Positions 16,927 to 25,208 of a stretch of DNA of 40,214 bases are shown piece by piece (position 1 is the stretch's first letter; every line of letters starts with the position of its first letter). Source of the DNA: Alistipes sp. (GTDB taxonomy: Bacteria > Bacteroidota > Bacteroidia > Bacteroidales > Rikenellaceae); contig JAFXHE010000010.1 in NCBI GenBank assembly GCA_017536555.1, forward strand, positions 1 to 40,214, written 5' to 3'. A program made the translations under genes and the position numbers. Below the pieces are notes generated by a model that was not told where the DNA came from, ran no database searches, and saw nothing but the letters and a program-made list of their open reading frames with translations.

Positions 16927-18492
16927 ATGTCTATGAATAAGATACTCTGGGTAGACGACGAGATTGACCTGCTTAAGCCCCACGTGATGTTTCTTACCTC
17001 GAAGGGCTATGAGGTAGATACCTGTAACAATGGCTACGATGCCGTTGATATGGTAGGCTCTACCGCCTACGATATTGTCATCCTTGACGAGATGATGCCT
17101 GGTATGACGGGTTTGGAGACGTTGCCCCTAATCAAGGCAGCGCGCCCCTCTGTGGCTGTTGTGATGGTCACAAAGAGTGAGGAGGAGCATATTATGAACA
17201 AGGCTATAGGCTCGAAGATTGCCGACTATATCATCAAGCCCGTAAACCCCAATCAGGTGTTGCTCTCGATAAAGAAGATACTACACTCACAACAGCTTGT
17301 TACAGAGCAGTCTACGGCAGACTATCGCTCCGAGTTTGGGCGTATCGCTGCGCAGCAGCAGTCGGCAACGACCTTTGCAGAGTGGTGTAGCCTCTACCGC
17401 AAGCTCGTGGGCTGGGAGATAGAGCTTGCAGGCTCGTCGGATAGCGGAATACGCGATGTGTTGAACTACCAGAAGAATGAGGCAAATCAGGAGTTTTGTA
17501 AGTTTGTGCGCCGCAACTACTACGACTGGATAAATCGTCGTGTGGATGATGATCAGATACCTGTGATGTCGCATACGCTGATGCGCCGTCGCATATTCCC
17601 CGAGGTAGACCGCACCAAGACCACGCTCATACTGATAGACAATATGCGTTACGACCAGTGGCGCACCATTGAGCCACTGCTACGCAGCTACTTCAGTGTC
17701 GATGTAGATGACTTCTATTGCGCTATACTTCCCACAGCAACGCAGTATGCGCGAAATGCCCTCTTTGCGGGGTTGATGCCACTGTCAATCGACAAGATAA
17801 TGCCCAACCGCTGGCTCAATGATAACGAGGATGGTGGCAAAAATCAGTATGAGGAGGAGTTTTTGCGCCGCCTGGTGTCGCAGTCGGGAAAGAGCTATAA
17901 GCTAACCTTCGATAAGCTGGTGCGACCCGAGGCGGGACGTAAGCTCATAGATAATATGCAGCGTGTATACGACGCAGACTTCTCGGTAATCATCTATAAC
18001 TTCCTCGACATCCTCTCGCACGCACGCACCGAAACCGACATCATACGTGACCTTACAGACGATGAGGCGGCATTTCGCTCTCTCACGCGCTCGTGGTTTG
18101 AGCACTCGGAGCTATACACACTCTTCAAACTCCTCGCGGAGCACGGTCATAGAGTGATAGTGACATCGGATCACGGTACAATACGCGTCGACAACCCCGT
18201 GCGCGTGACAGGCGATAGGGAGACATCCCCAAACCTGCGTTATAAGACAGGACGTAACCTCGCCTACAACGCGCGTGACGTATATGAGGTAACGCGCCCA
18301 GAGGATGTGCAGCTCCCGTCAGGAAATCTTACGTCGAGCTACATATTTGCTTACAACCGCGACTTCTTGGTGTATAACAACGACGCCAACAAGTATATAC
18401 GCTATTACAAAAACACCTTTCAGCACGGAGGTATATCAATGGAGGAGATGATTGTACCTTATATAGTCCTCTCACCCAAGAGTTTTTTGTGA
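16927..18492 (+). CDS. porX: PorX-type response regulator with PglZ effector domain
   Basis: Receiver domain plus alkaline-phosphatase-superfamily (PglZ) output. The receiver spans about 1-125 with the acidic pocket VDDE (9-12), phospho-acceptor Asp54 in ILDEMMPG and Lys in IIKP near 105. The PglZ domain follows a helical linker and shows LILIDNMRYDQW near 235, ATQYARNALFAG (nucleophile region) near 275 and the metal site VTSDHGT near 415. In Porphyromonas gingivalis PorX partners sensor PorY and controls type IX secretion, and its PglZ domain has been reported to act on oligonucleotides. The start at 16927 gives 521 residues; the ATG at 16933 is also possible. No PorY and no T9SS structural gene is in this window, so a role beyond secretion is open. 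Confidence 0.92.
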   Translation: MSMNKILWVDDEIDLLKPHVMFLTSKGYEVDTCNNGYDAVDMVGSTAYDIVILDEMMPGMTGLETLPLIKAARPSVAVVMVTKSEEEHIMNKAIGSKIADYIIKPVNPNQVLLSIKKILHSQQLVTEQSTADYRSEFGRIAAQQQSATTFAEWCSLYRKLVGWEIELAGSSDSGIRDVLNYQKNEANQEFCKFVRRNYYDWINRRVDDDQIPVMSHTLMRRRIFPEVDRTKTTLILIDNMRYDQWRTIEPLLRSYFSVDVDDFYCAILPTATQYARNALFAGLMPLSIDKIMPNRWLNDNEDGGKNQYEEEFLRRLVSQSGKSYKLTFDKLVRPEAGRKLIDNMQRVYDADFSVIIYNFLDILSHARTETDIIRDLTDDEAAFRSLTRSWFEHSELYTLFKLLAEHGHRVIVTSDHGTIRVDNPVRVTGDRETSPNLRYKTGRNLAYNARDVYEVTRPEDVQLPSGNLTSSYIFAYNRDFLVYNNDANKYIRYYKNTFQHGGISMEEMIVPYIVLSPKSFL

Positions 18493-18699
18493 TAAGGCAT
18501 CATCTACTGCCGCTAACAAATTAATGTCGCCAATGGGCAGTACGCTTAAGTACAGCCCATCGTCGCCAAATTTGCCGAGCGTTGTATCTGATACCTTCTG
18601 ACAAAAAACTACTCTCAACGGGGAGGAATGAAATGACTCTCAACGGGGAGAATAAAAACTCTCAATGGGGGCTTAACAATTAGATAAAACTAACTAAAT
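18493..18699. repeat. Intergenic region with three short direct repeats before tsaE
   Basis: Three copies of ACTCTCAAyGGGG start at 18611, 18636 and 18658; the first two agree over 15 bases (ACTCTCAACGGGGAG). The spacing is 25 and 22 bases. The plus strand has a 16-codon frame starting at ATG 18633 that reads through two copies. The minus strand has an open 48-codon frame (18472-18618, TTG start) that overlaps the end of porX. No terminator and no clear -7 box is seen. Confidence 0.55.
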
Positions 18700-19116
18700 A
18701 TGGAAAAGATATTAGAGATAAGCTCGTTGGATGAGCTGGATAAGGTTGCCGAGGCGGTGATAGAGTCGCTCGATGGGCGAACCATTGTAGCGTTTGACGC
18801 GCCTATGGGTGCGGGAAAGACTACGCTCATAAGTCGTATAGCAGCTTTGCTCGGTGCAGAGGATGATGTTACGAGTCCGACGTTTGCCATAGTAAACCAG
18901 TATCAGGGCACGTCGCGCACGATATACCACTTCGATATGTACCGCATAGAGCGTGTGGAGGAGGCTCTCGATTTTGGATGCGAGGAGTACTTTGCATCGG
19001 GTGATCTATGCTTGGTGGAGTGGCCCGAGAAGATTGAGGTTTTGCTACCCGAGGATACGATGGTAGTAAAGATAGAGATACTCTCGGAGGAGGAGCGTCG
19101 TTTTGTAATTAGATAA
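18700..19116 (+). CDS. tsaE: tRNA threonylcarbamoyladenosine biosynthesis ATPase TsaE
   Basis: ATPase of the TsaB-TsaD-TsaE complex that makes the t6A37 modification on ANN-decoding tRNAs. The P-loop APMGAGKTTLI lies near residues 29-39; SPTFAIVNQY near 60-69 is the conserved TsaE block that follows; YHFDMYRIE near 77 and LVEWPEKI near 105 complete the family pattern. Its 138 residues are standard. It follows porX by 207 bases, an order that is common in Bacteroidota. TsaB and TsaD are not in this window. Confidence 0.95.
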   Translation: MEKILEISSLDELDKVAEAVIESLDGRTIVAFDAPMGAGKTTLISRIAALLGAEDDVTSPTFAIVNQYQGTSRTIYHFDMYRIERVEEALDFGCEEYFASGDLCLVEWPEKIEVLLPEDTMVVKIEILSEEERRFVIR

Positions 19117-19131
19117 AAATGTGTACATTTG
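19102..19131 (+). promoter_or_regulatory. Promoter of the SRPBCC-type gene
   Basis: TTTG (19102-19105), 18 bases, TACATTTG (19124-19131). It overlaps the last codons of tsaE. Transcription would begin near 19137. Confidence 0.7.
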
Positions 19132-19153
19132 CACTCTCTAAATGATTTTAAGT

Positions 19154-19567
19154 ATGGAGAAGTACGAATCAAAACAACAGCAGATACACCACCCTGCATC
19201 GCTGATATTTCCCATTATATCGCGTATGGATCTACTCACGCCTGCGATGCAAGACAAGGTAGAGGAGTGGGAGGCAACGCCCGACAGCTGCTCATTTAAG
19301 GCAAAGGGCTTTAAGGTATCTTTGCGTATTGCCGAGAAGGTTGAAAACAGGCACGTTAAGATTGTTGCTGACGACTCTAACGGCGTGCCGGTAGATTTTA
19401 CATTCTGGATTCAGCTGCACGAGGTAGATGCGCACGACACGCGCATTAGAATGGTATTGCACGCCGAGCTCAATATGATGATGAAGATGATGATTGGCGG
19501 TAAGATACAGAAGGGTCTTGATCAGGCTGTTGAGGGGTTAGCAAAGGCTCTTAACAGCTTTAGTTAG
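19154..19567 (+). CDS. SRPBCC-like protein, function unknown
   Basis: A 137-residue soluble protein of the START/Bet v1-like (polyketide-cyclase-type) fold judged from its layout: N-terminal strand and helix (HHPASLIFPIISRMDLL), a run of antiparallel strands (EEWEATPDSCSFKAKGFKVS; VPVDFTFWIQLHEV; TRIRMVLHAEL), then a long C-terminal helix (IGGKIQKGLDQAVEGLAKAL). Such proteins hold a hydrophobic ligand, but no ligand can be inferred. I start at ATG 19154 (MEKYESKQ), because the in-frame ATG at 19142 lies only about five bases past the predicted transcription start. The HU gene follows after a 180-base gap with its own promoter. Confidence 0.7.
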   Translation: MEKYESKQQQIHHPASLIFPIISRMDLLTPAMQDKVEEWEATPDSCSFKAKGFKVSLRIAEKVENRHVKIVADDSNGVPVDFTFWIQLHEVDAHDTRIRMVLHAELNMMMKMMIGGKIQKGLDQAVEGLAKALNSFS

Positions 19568-19639
19568 TACTGGATAGGGCGCAAAATAGTGCTGGAAAGC
19601 GTATAATTGGGATAAAAAAATTTATTTTTGATTTTTTTG

Positions 19640-19670
19640 TTGCAAATTAGAGCAATATGCCGTATATTTG
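19640..19670 (+). promoter_or_regulatory. Promoter of the HU gene
   Basis: TTG (19640-19642), 20 bases, TATATTTG (19663-19670). The leader is about 72 bases and A/T-rich. Confidence 0.75.
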
Positions 19671-19747
19671 CAAACTGTTTGGAAATTAAGGCAAGGAATA
19701 CTTGTTATTAAATAATATAAAATACTTATAGTAAAAACTTTAAGATC

Positions 19748-20044
19748 ATGACAAAGGCAGATATCGTAAACGAGATTGCAAAGTCAACCGGCGTAGAGAA
19801 GGTGCAGGTTCAGGCTATCGTTGAGGCTTTTATGGAGAATGTTAAGAAGGCGTTGATCGAGGATACAGAGAACGCTGTCTATCTTCGTGGTTTCGGTACA
19901 TTTGTAAACAAGGAGCGTAAGGCAAAGGTGGCTCGTAACATCTCAAAGAATACAACCATCACAATTCCCGAGCACTTCATTCCTACTTTCAAGCCCTCAA
20001 AGAGCTTCGCAAACGAGGTTAAGAAATTACCTACAAACAAATAA
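19748..20044 (+). CDS. HU/IHF family DNA-binding protein
   Basis: Small nucleoid protein that binds and bends DNA as a dimer. It shows the HU opening MTKADIVNEIAKSTGV, the dimer helix VQAIVEAFMENVKKAL, the core GFGTFVNKERKAKVARNI with the DNA-binding arm residues, and the closing block FKPSKSFANEV. Its 98 residues are slightly longer than HU from E. coli because of a short C-terminal tail (KKLPTNK). IPEHFIPTFKPS replaces the common IPAxxVPxFKPG. Codon use is uniform, as in strongly expressed genes. The tiny basic gene follows after 14 bases and RNase G after that, a neighbourhood seen widely in Bacteroidota. Confidence 0.95.
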   Translation: MTKADIVNEIAKSTGVEKVQVQAIVEAFMENVKKALIEDTENAVYLRGFGTFVNKERKAKVARNISKNTTITIPEHFIPTFKPSKSFANEVKKLPTNK

Positions 20045-20058
20045 TAAATTTTACAGTT

Positions 20059-20148
20059 ATGCCAAACGGAAAGAAGCACAAGCGTCATAAGATGGCGACG
20101 CACAAGCGTAAGAAGCGTCTTCGCAAGAATCGTCATAAGAAGAAGTAA
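20059..20148 (+). CDS. 29-residue basic protein, bS22/mS38-like (AURKAIP1/COX24 motif)
   Basis: A very short open frame of 29 residues beginning MPNGKKHKRHKMATHKRKKR, with only Lys, Arg, His and a few small residues; the C-terminus is KNRHKKK. The pattern KRxKMxxHKxKKRLRK resembles the AURKAIP1/COX24 (DUF1713) family, which includes mitochondrial small-subunit protein mS38 and the mycobacterial 30S protein bS22. It starts 14 bases after the HU stop and is followed by a terminator, so it is read from the HU promoter. A ribosomal small-subunit role is inferred from motif likeness only. It is too short to be found by most length cut-offs. Confidence 0.8.
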   Translation: MPNGKKHKRHKMATHKRKKRLRKNRHKKK

Positions 20149-20171
20149 TTTTTCTTTAAGGACATAGATGG

Positions 20172-20204
20172 AGCTAAGGCTTTGCCCTTAGCTTCCTCTA
20201 TTTT
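20172..20204 (+). terminator. Terminator after the HU / basic protein transcript
   Basis: Stem AGCTAAGG (20172-20179) / CCTTAGCT (20186-20193), then TCCTCTATTTT. Confidence 0.65.
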
Positions 20205-20261
20205 GACAGTGTCGGCATCGTTGCCGATAGTCATTTTTTAACAGATTTACATTGTACGAGT

Positions 20262-21809
20262 ATGAACAGAGAACTTATCATCAATGTAAATCCAACGGAG
20301 GTCTCGATAGCACTATGTGAGGATAAGGTGCTTGTCGAGCTAAATAAAGAGCAGTGTCAGACGGGCTTTGCTGTCGGCGACATCTATCTTGGTCGTGTAC
20401 GCAAGATTATGCCCGGTCTGAACGCAGCATTCGTAAACATAGGTCACGAGAAGGATGCCTTTATCCACTACCTCGACCTCGGTGCTAACTACTCATCGCT
20501 GAAGCGTCTTGTTGAGAGCCGTCAGCCTGGCAAGCGTCCCCAGCGTGTAGAGGGTATGAGGCTTGAGCCGCAGTTGCAGAAGGAGGGTCGCATAGGCGAC
20601 TACCTGCAGGTAGGACAGACGATAATGGTGCAGATAGCCAAGGAGGCTATATCGACCAAGGGCCCGCGCCTAACGGCTGACATATCGCTTGCGGGGCGCA
20701 ACGTGGTGTTGGTGCCATTCTCAAACAAGGTGTTTGTATCGACGAAGATACGCTCGAATACTGCAAAGAAACGACTTCGTAAGGTGGCACAAGAGGTGCT
20801 GCCACAGAATTTCGGTGTTATCATACGCACAGCTGCGGCTGATGCCTCTGACACCGATATTATGCAGGACATACTCTCTCTTATTGAGAGATGGGACAAG
20901 GCTCTTGCCGAGATACGCAAGAGCGAGGCTCCAGCTCGCCTTATGAGCGAGATGAGCCGAGTAAATACCATTATTCGCGACTCGCTGAATGATACATTCT
21001 CGCAGATAACGGTTGATAATGAGGATATGTACGATGAGATTAAGAGCTACGTGCATGCCATAAAACCGGAGATGGAGCGTTTGGTGAAGCTCTATAAGGG
21101 CAAGGTGCCTATCTTTGAGCAGTTTGATGTCGCGAAACAGATTAAGTCGTTGTTTGCAAAGTATGTGTCGCTGCGTCGCGGTGCATATCTCATCATCGAG
21201 CATACCGAGGCTATGCACGTCATAGATGTAAACTCGGGTAATCGAACAAAGGCAGAGGATGATCAGGAGCAGACGGCTCTTGAGGTAAACCTTGCAGCGG
21301 CAGCCGAGATTGCGCGCCAGCTGCGTTTGAGAGATATGGGAGGTATTGTCATTGTCGACTTTATCGATATGCGTAAGGCTCCGAGTCGCCAGATACTCTA
21401 TCAGGAGATGCAGAAACTAATGGCGACAGATAAGGCGAAGCACACCATTCTGCCCTTGACCAAGTTTGGTCTTATGCAGATTACGCGTCAGCGTGTGCGT
21501 CCCATCGCTGTTGCCGAGACATCGGACGTATGTCCCACGTGTCACGGTACGGGTAAGGTTGAGCCTACGATACTTCTCGAGAAGAAGATTGAGGGACAGA
21601 TACAGCTCCTCGCATCGAAGGGTTGTCGCTTTGTAAACCTCAGGTTGAGTCCCTATGTTGCAACGTATCTGCGCCACGGATGGTGGTCGCTCCGTATGCG
21701 TTGGATGTACAAGTACAAGCTGCGTATCAAGATTACGGCAGATGCAAGTGTCGGAATGATTGATGTAAACTACCTTGATAAGAGGGGAGAATCGCTGATT
21801 GTAGGGTAG
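20262..21809 (+). CDS. rng: Ribonuclease E/G family endoribonuclease
   Basis: Single-strand-specific endoribonuclease for rRNA maturation and mRNA decay. The N-terminal S1 domain (about 35-130) begins GDIYLGRVRKIMPGLNAAFV. The catalytic DNase I-like subdomain holds HVIDVNSGNRTKAED and GGIVIVDFIDM, whose acidic residues bind magnesium. The Zn-link CPTCHGTGKV near residue 426 has both cysteines of the CPxCxGxG motif, for dimerisation. At 515 residues it has the RNase G layout, without the long RNase E scaffold tail. No clear promoter box lies in the 57 bases after the preceding terminator. Mfd begins about 40 bases downstream. Confidence 0.95.
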   Translation: MNRELIINVNPTEVSIALCEDKVLVELNKEQCQTGFAVGDIYLGRVRKIMPGLNAAFVNIGHEKDAFIHYLDLGANYSSLKRLVESRQPGKRPQRVEGMRLEPQLQKEGRIGDYLQVGQTIMVQIAKEAISTKGPRLTADISLAGRNVVLVPFSNKVFVSTKIRSNTAKKRLRKVAQEVLPQNFGVIIRTAAADASDTDIMQDILSLIERWDKALAEIRKSEAPARLMSEMSRVNTIIRDSLNDTFSQITVDNEDMYDEIKSYVHAIKPEMERLVKLYKGKVPIFEQFDVAKQIKSLFAKYVSLRRGAYLIIEHTEAMHVIDVNSGNRTKAEDDQEQTALEVNLAAAAEIARQLRLRDMGGIVIVDFIDMRKAPSRQILYQEMQKLMATDKAKHTILPLTKFGLMQITRQRVRPIAVAETSDVCPTCHGTGKVEPTILLEKKIEGQIQLLASKGCRFVNLRLSPYVATYLRHGWWSLRMRWMYKYKLRIKITADASVGMIDVNYLDKRGESLIVG

Positions 21810-21849
21810 TGCGCAGTAGATCGCTACTATGTGTAAACAGGGTGACGAT

Positions 21850-24800
21850 ATGAACAAGTTGACAGATCTTGTTCGTAGGACCAAACGCACGAACGAGATA
21901 TCTAAATGTTTGGAAATGAAAGGCTCTACCGTCCATCTTTCGCAGATGGTCGGTGGAGCCTATTCGCTTTATGCGGCGGCTGTTGTTGAGCGAGTAGGGG
22001 GTGTACACGTCTTTTTGTCGGAGGATCGTGACCGCGCGGCATACCTCCTCAATGACCTCTATGAGCTGCTTGACGAGGAGCGCGTAGTATTCTTTGCGTC
22101 GGGATATAAACGCTCGGTTGCCTATGGTGCCGAGGATGCGCAGGGAGTAGTACGCCGCACCGCGGCACTCAATGCCATTGCAGCGCATAAGGAGGGGTAT
22201 CTTGTTGTATGCACCTATCCCGAGGCTTTAGCCGAGAGCGTGGCGGGGCGTAACCGTATGGCGGAGCAGTCACGACGCGTGGCGGTGGGCGATACGCTCA
22301 AGCAGGCGGAGTTTGTTGAGTGGTTGCAGCAGAGTGGCTTTACAAAGGTCGATTTTGTCTATGAGCCTGGGCAATACTCGGTGCGAGGAGGTATTGTCGA
22401 TGTCTTTTCGTATGTTGAGTCGAAGCCATATCGTATAGATCTCTTTGGCGATGAGGTTGACTCTATTCGCCGCTTCGATATATCGAGTCAGCTCTCATCG
22501 GAGCGTCCAGAGGCTGTTGATATCATTCCTAATATGTCGCGCGATGCGGCGGCGAGTGATAGGGTGTCGTTGGCGCGCTTCACGGAGGATGCCGTATGGT
22601 GGGTCGATGACGGTGATTTTGCTCTACGCAAGGTTGCCGATGTGCGTAGTAAACTACTTGAACAGGTTGAGAGCGAGGATGATATGCGTCAGGCGCAGCT
22701 GCGTGTGACATCGCGTCAGGTGTTGCTAAATGACCTGCGTGAGCAGAGTATGATACTGCTCAAAGATAACCTTAAGGAGCGACCTGCAACAGCTACAATC
22801 ACCTTTGACACCGCACCACAGCCTGCATTTAACCGCAACTTCGAGATGTTGGCGGATGACATACGTTGGAATAGCGAGCGGGGCTATAAAACATATATCC
22901 TATCGCACAACAAGGCGCAGATTGAACGACTCACAAATATCTTCCATCAGGTGGGTCGTCGCACAGCAGAGTTTGAGTCGGTAGATACGGTGTTGCACGA
23001 GGGCTTTGTGGATAACACGCTCAAGGTGTGCGTATATACCGATCACCAGATATTTGACCGCTATCAGCGTTACCGTATTCGTGGCGAGATAAAGCGCGAC
23101 GAGCAGATGACAGTTGCAGAACTTAATGCCCTTAATGTAGGTGACTATGTAGTGCATATTGACCACGGTGTAGGGCGTTTTGGTGGTCTTGTCAAGCTCA
23201 ATGAGAATGGACGTATTAAGGAGGCTATCAAGTTAGTATATAAGGATAACGATATACTATTTGTCAATGTTCACGCGCTGCATCGCATATCGCGCTATAA
23301 GAGTGGCGAGGCAGAGCCTCCCAAGATATATAAGCTCGGTAATGGTGCTTGGCAGAAGCTCAAGGCAACGACAAAGAGGGCTGTCAAGGATATATCGCGC
23401 GAGCTTATCGCGCTGTATGCCAAGCGTAAGGCCTCGAAGGGTTTTGCTTTCTCGGAGGATGGATACCTGCAGCAGGAGCTTGAGGCATCGTTCAAGTGGG
23501 AGGATACGCCCGACCAGCAGTCGGCAATAGCGGCTGTGAAGCGAGATATGGAGTCCGACCAGCCTATGGATAGACTTGTATGTGGCGATGTGGGCTTTGG
23601 CAAGACAGAGGTGGCTATACGCGCAGCATTCAAGGCGGCTGTTGACGGCAAGCAGACGGCGGTGCTTGTGCCTACGACGATACTTGCATTGCAGCACTAC
23701 CGCTCATTCTCGGAGCGTCTGCGCGACCTGCCTGTGACTGTTGAGTATCTCAACCGCACAAAGTCGGCGAAGGAGACGCGACGTATATGCGAGGAGCTGA
23801 AGTCGGGCAAGATAGATATACTCATAGGCACACATAAGATGCTCTCGAAGCAGATAGAGTTTCACGACCTCGGTCTGCTGGTTGTTGACGAGGAGCAGAA
23901 GTTTGGTGTTGCGGCAAAGGAGAAGCTGACACAGATGGCGGTGTCTGTAGATACGTTGACGCTTACCGCTACGCCCATACCGCGCACATTGCAGTTCTCG
24001 TTGATGGGCTCGCGCGATATGTCGGTAATATCGACACCACCACCCAACCGTCAGCCTATTGTCACCGAGTCGCACCTCTTCTCGGAGGATATAATACGCG
24101 ATGCCATTGAGGAGGAGCTGTCGCGTGGCGGTCAGGTCTACTTTGTGCATAACCGCGTCGAGGATCTTATGACGCTGCAAGGACTTATCACGCGCTTATG
24201 CCCCAAGGCTCGCGTGGGTGTTGGTCACGGACGTATGCCCGCAGAGCAGCTTGAAAAGCTTATAATGGACTTCATATATGGCGAGTTTGATGTGTTACTC
24301 TCCACGACAATCGTCGAGAATGGTATAGACATCGCCAACGCAAATACTATCATCATAAATGATGCTCACCGCTTCGGCTTGAGTGACCTGCACCAGTTGC
24401 GAGGACGTGTGGGACGTAGCGACAAAAAGGGCTTCTGCTATCTGTTGTCGCCCCCCGATGAGCTTATAGGTAATGATGCGCGCCGTAGGTTGCGTGCCAT
24501 TGAGGAGTTCTCGGATTTGGGCTCTGGCTTCAATATCGCTATGCAGGATCTCGATATTCGTGGTGCGGGTAATCTGCTTGGTGCAGAGCAGAGTGGCTTC
24601 ATTGCCGATGTGGGCATTGAGACATACCGTAAGATTCTCAATCAGGCGATATCGGAGCTTCGTGCCGAGGGTCTCGATACGTCGGGCTTGTCGCAGGAGG
24701 AGAACGATGCAATGAGGGATATTGCATTTGTGGATGATGCTACTATTGATATTGATGTAGATGCGTCAATTCCTGATAGTTATGTGCGCTCGCAGGCGGA

Positions 24801-25191
24801 GAAGCTGCGCCTGTATCGTGAGATTGATGCAATGCATAGCGACGAGCAGTTTGAGGGCTTTGCAGCACGCCTTGTCGACCGCTTTGGAGAGCTTCCGCAG
24901 CCCGTACACGAGCTTATTAACGTGGTGCGCTTGCGACGTGAGGCGGTTAACCTTGGTGTGGAGCACGTGAAGGTGAAAAATGGTCTTATGATACTGCGTT
25001 TTGTCGGAGATAACAACTCCCCGTTCTTTAAGACCGATACATTCCTCGATATGTTGCGTAGGGTTGTGGCAGATCCAGAGAGGTTTGTGGTCAAGCAGTA
25101 CAATAATAGGCTCTCTATGACCGTTAGAAAGATATACTCAATAGGCGAAGGTGTCGCTATGTTGCGTCAGTTGGCAGGCGGTGCTGTGTAA
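21850..25191 (+). CDS. mfd: Transcription-repair coupling factor Mfd
   Basis: Large translocase that removes stalled RNA polymerase and recruits UvrA to the damage. Order of domains: UvrB-like N-terminal module (about 1-330, with YEPGQYSVRGGIVDVFS), the CarD-like polymerase-binding domain (LNVGDYVVHIDHGVGRFGG near 430), the helicase core with Walker A GDVGFGKTEVA near 580 and motif II VVDEEQKFG near 680, then TATPIPRTL and the RecG-like GRVGRS, and the C-terminal regulatory TRCF domain. The protein is about 1113 residues from the ATG at 21850; an in-frame ATG at 21829 would add seven residues. Neither start has a Shine-Dalgarno sequence. The gene is complete, with no missing motif seen. Confidence 0.96.
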   Translation: MNKLTDLVRRTKRTNEISKCLEMKGSTVHLSQMVGGAYSLYAAAVVERVGGVHVFLSEDRDRAAYLLNDLYELLDEERVVFFASGYKRSVAYGAEDAQGVVRRTAALNAIAAHKEGYLVVCTYPEALAESVAGRNRMAEQSRRVAVGDTLKQAEFVEWLQQSGFTKVDFVYEPGQYSVRGGIVDVFSYVESKPYRIDLFGDEVDSIRRFDISSQLSSERPEAVDIIPNMSRDAAASDRVSLARFTEDAVWWVDDGDFALRKVADVRSKLLEQVESEDDMRQAQLRVTSRQVLLNDLREQSMILLKDNLKERPATATITFDTAPQPAFNRNFEMLADDIRWNSERGYKTYILSHNKAQIERLTNIFHQVGRRTAEFESVDTVLHEGFVDNTLKVCVYTDHQIFDRYQRYRIRGEIKRDEQMTVAELNALNVGDYVVHIDHGVGRFGGLVKLNENGRIKEAIKLVYKDNDILFVNVHALHRISRYKSGEAEPPKIYKLGNGAWQKLKATTKRAVKDISRELIALYAKRKASKGFAFSEDGYLQQELEASFKWEDTPDQQSAIAAVKRDMESDQPMDRLVCGDVGFGKTEVAIRAAFKAAVDGKQTAVLVPTTILALQHYRSFSERLRDLPVTVEYLNRTKSAKETRRICEELKSGKIDILIGTHKMLSKQIEFHDLGLLVVDEEQKFGVAAKEKLTQMAVSVDTLTLTATPIPRTLQFSLMGSRDMSVISTPPPNRQPIVTESHLFSEDIIRDAIEEELSRGGQVYFVHNRVEDLMTLQGLITRLCPKARVGVGHGRMPAEQLEKLIMDFIYGEFDVLLSTTIVENGIDIANANTIIINDAHRFGLSDLHQLRGRVGRSDKKGFCYLLSPPDELIGNDARRRLRAIEEFSDLGSGFNIAMQDLDIRGAGNLLGAEQSGFIADVGIETYRKILNQAISELRAEGLDTSGLSQEENDAMRDIAFVDDATIDIDVDASIPDSYVRSQAEKLRLYREIDAMHSDEQFEGFAARLVDRFGELPQPVHELINVVRLRREAVNLGVEHVKVKNGLMILRFVGDNNSPFFKTDTFLDMLRRVVADPERFVVKQYNNRLSMTVRKIYSIGEGVAMLRQLAGGAV

Positions 25192-25208
25192 AATGTGGTG
25201 TCGAGCAG

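Noticed and set aside
18611-18671. CRISPR-like array
   Set aside because: Three short imperfect repeats with 10-base gaps do not fit CRISPR repeat or spacer sizes and no cas gene is present.
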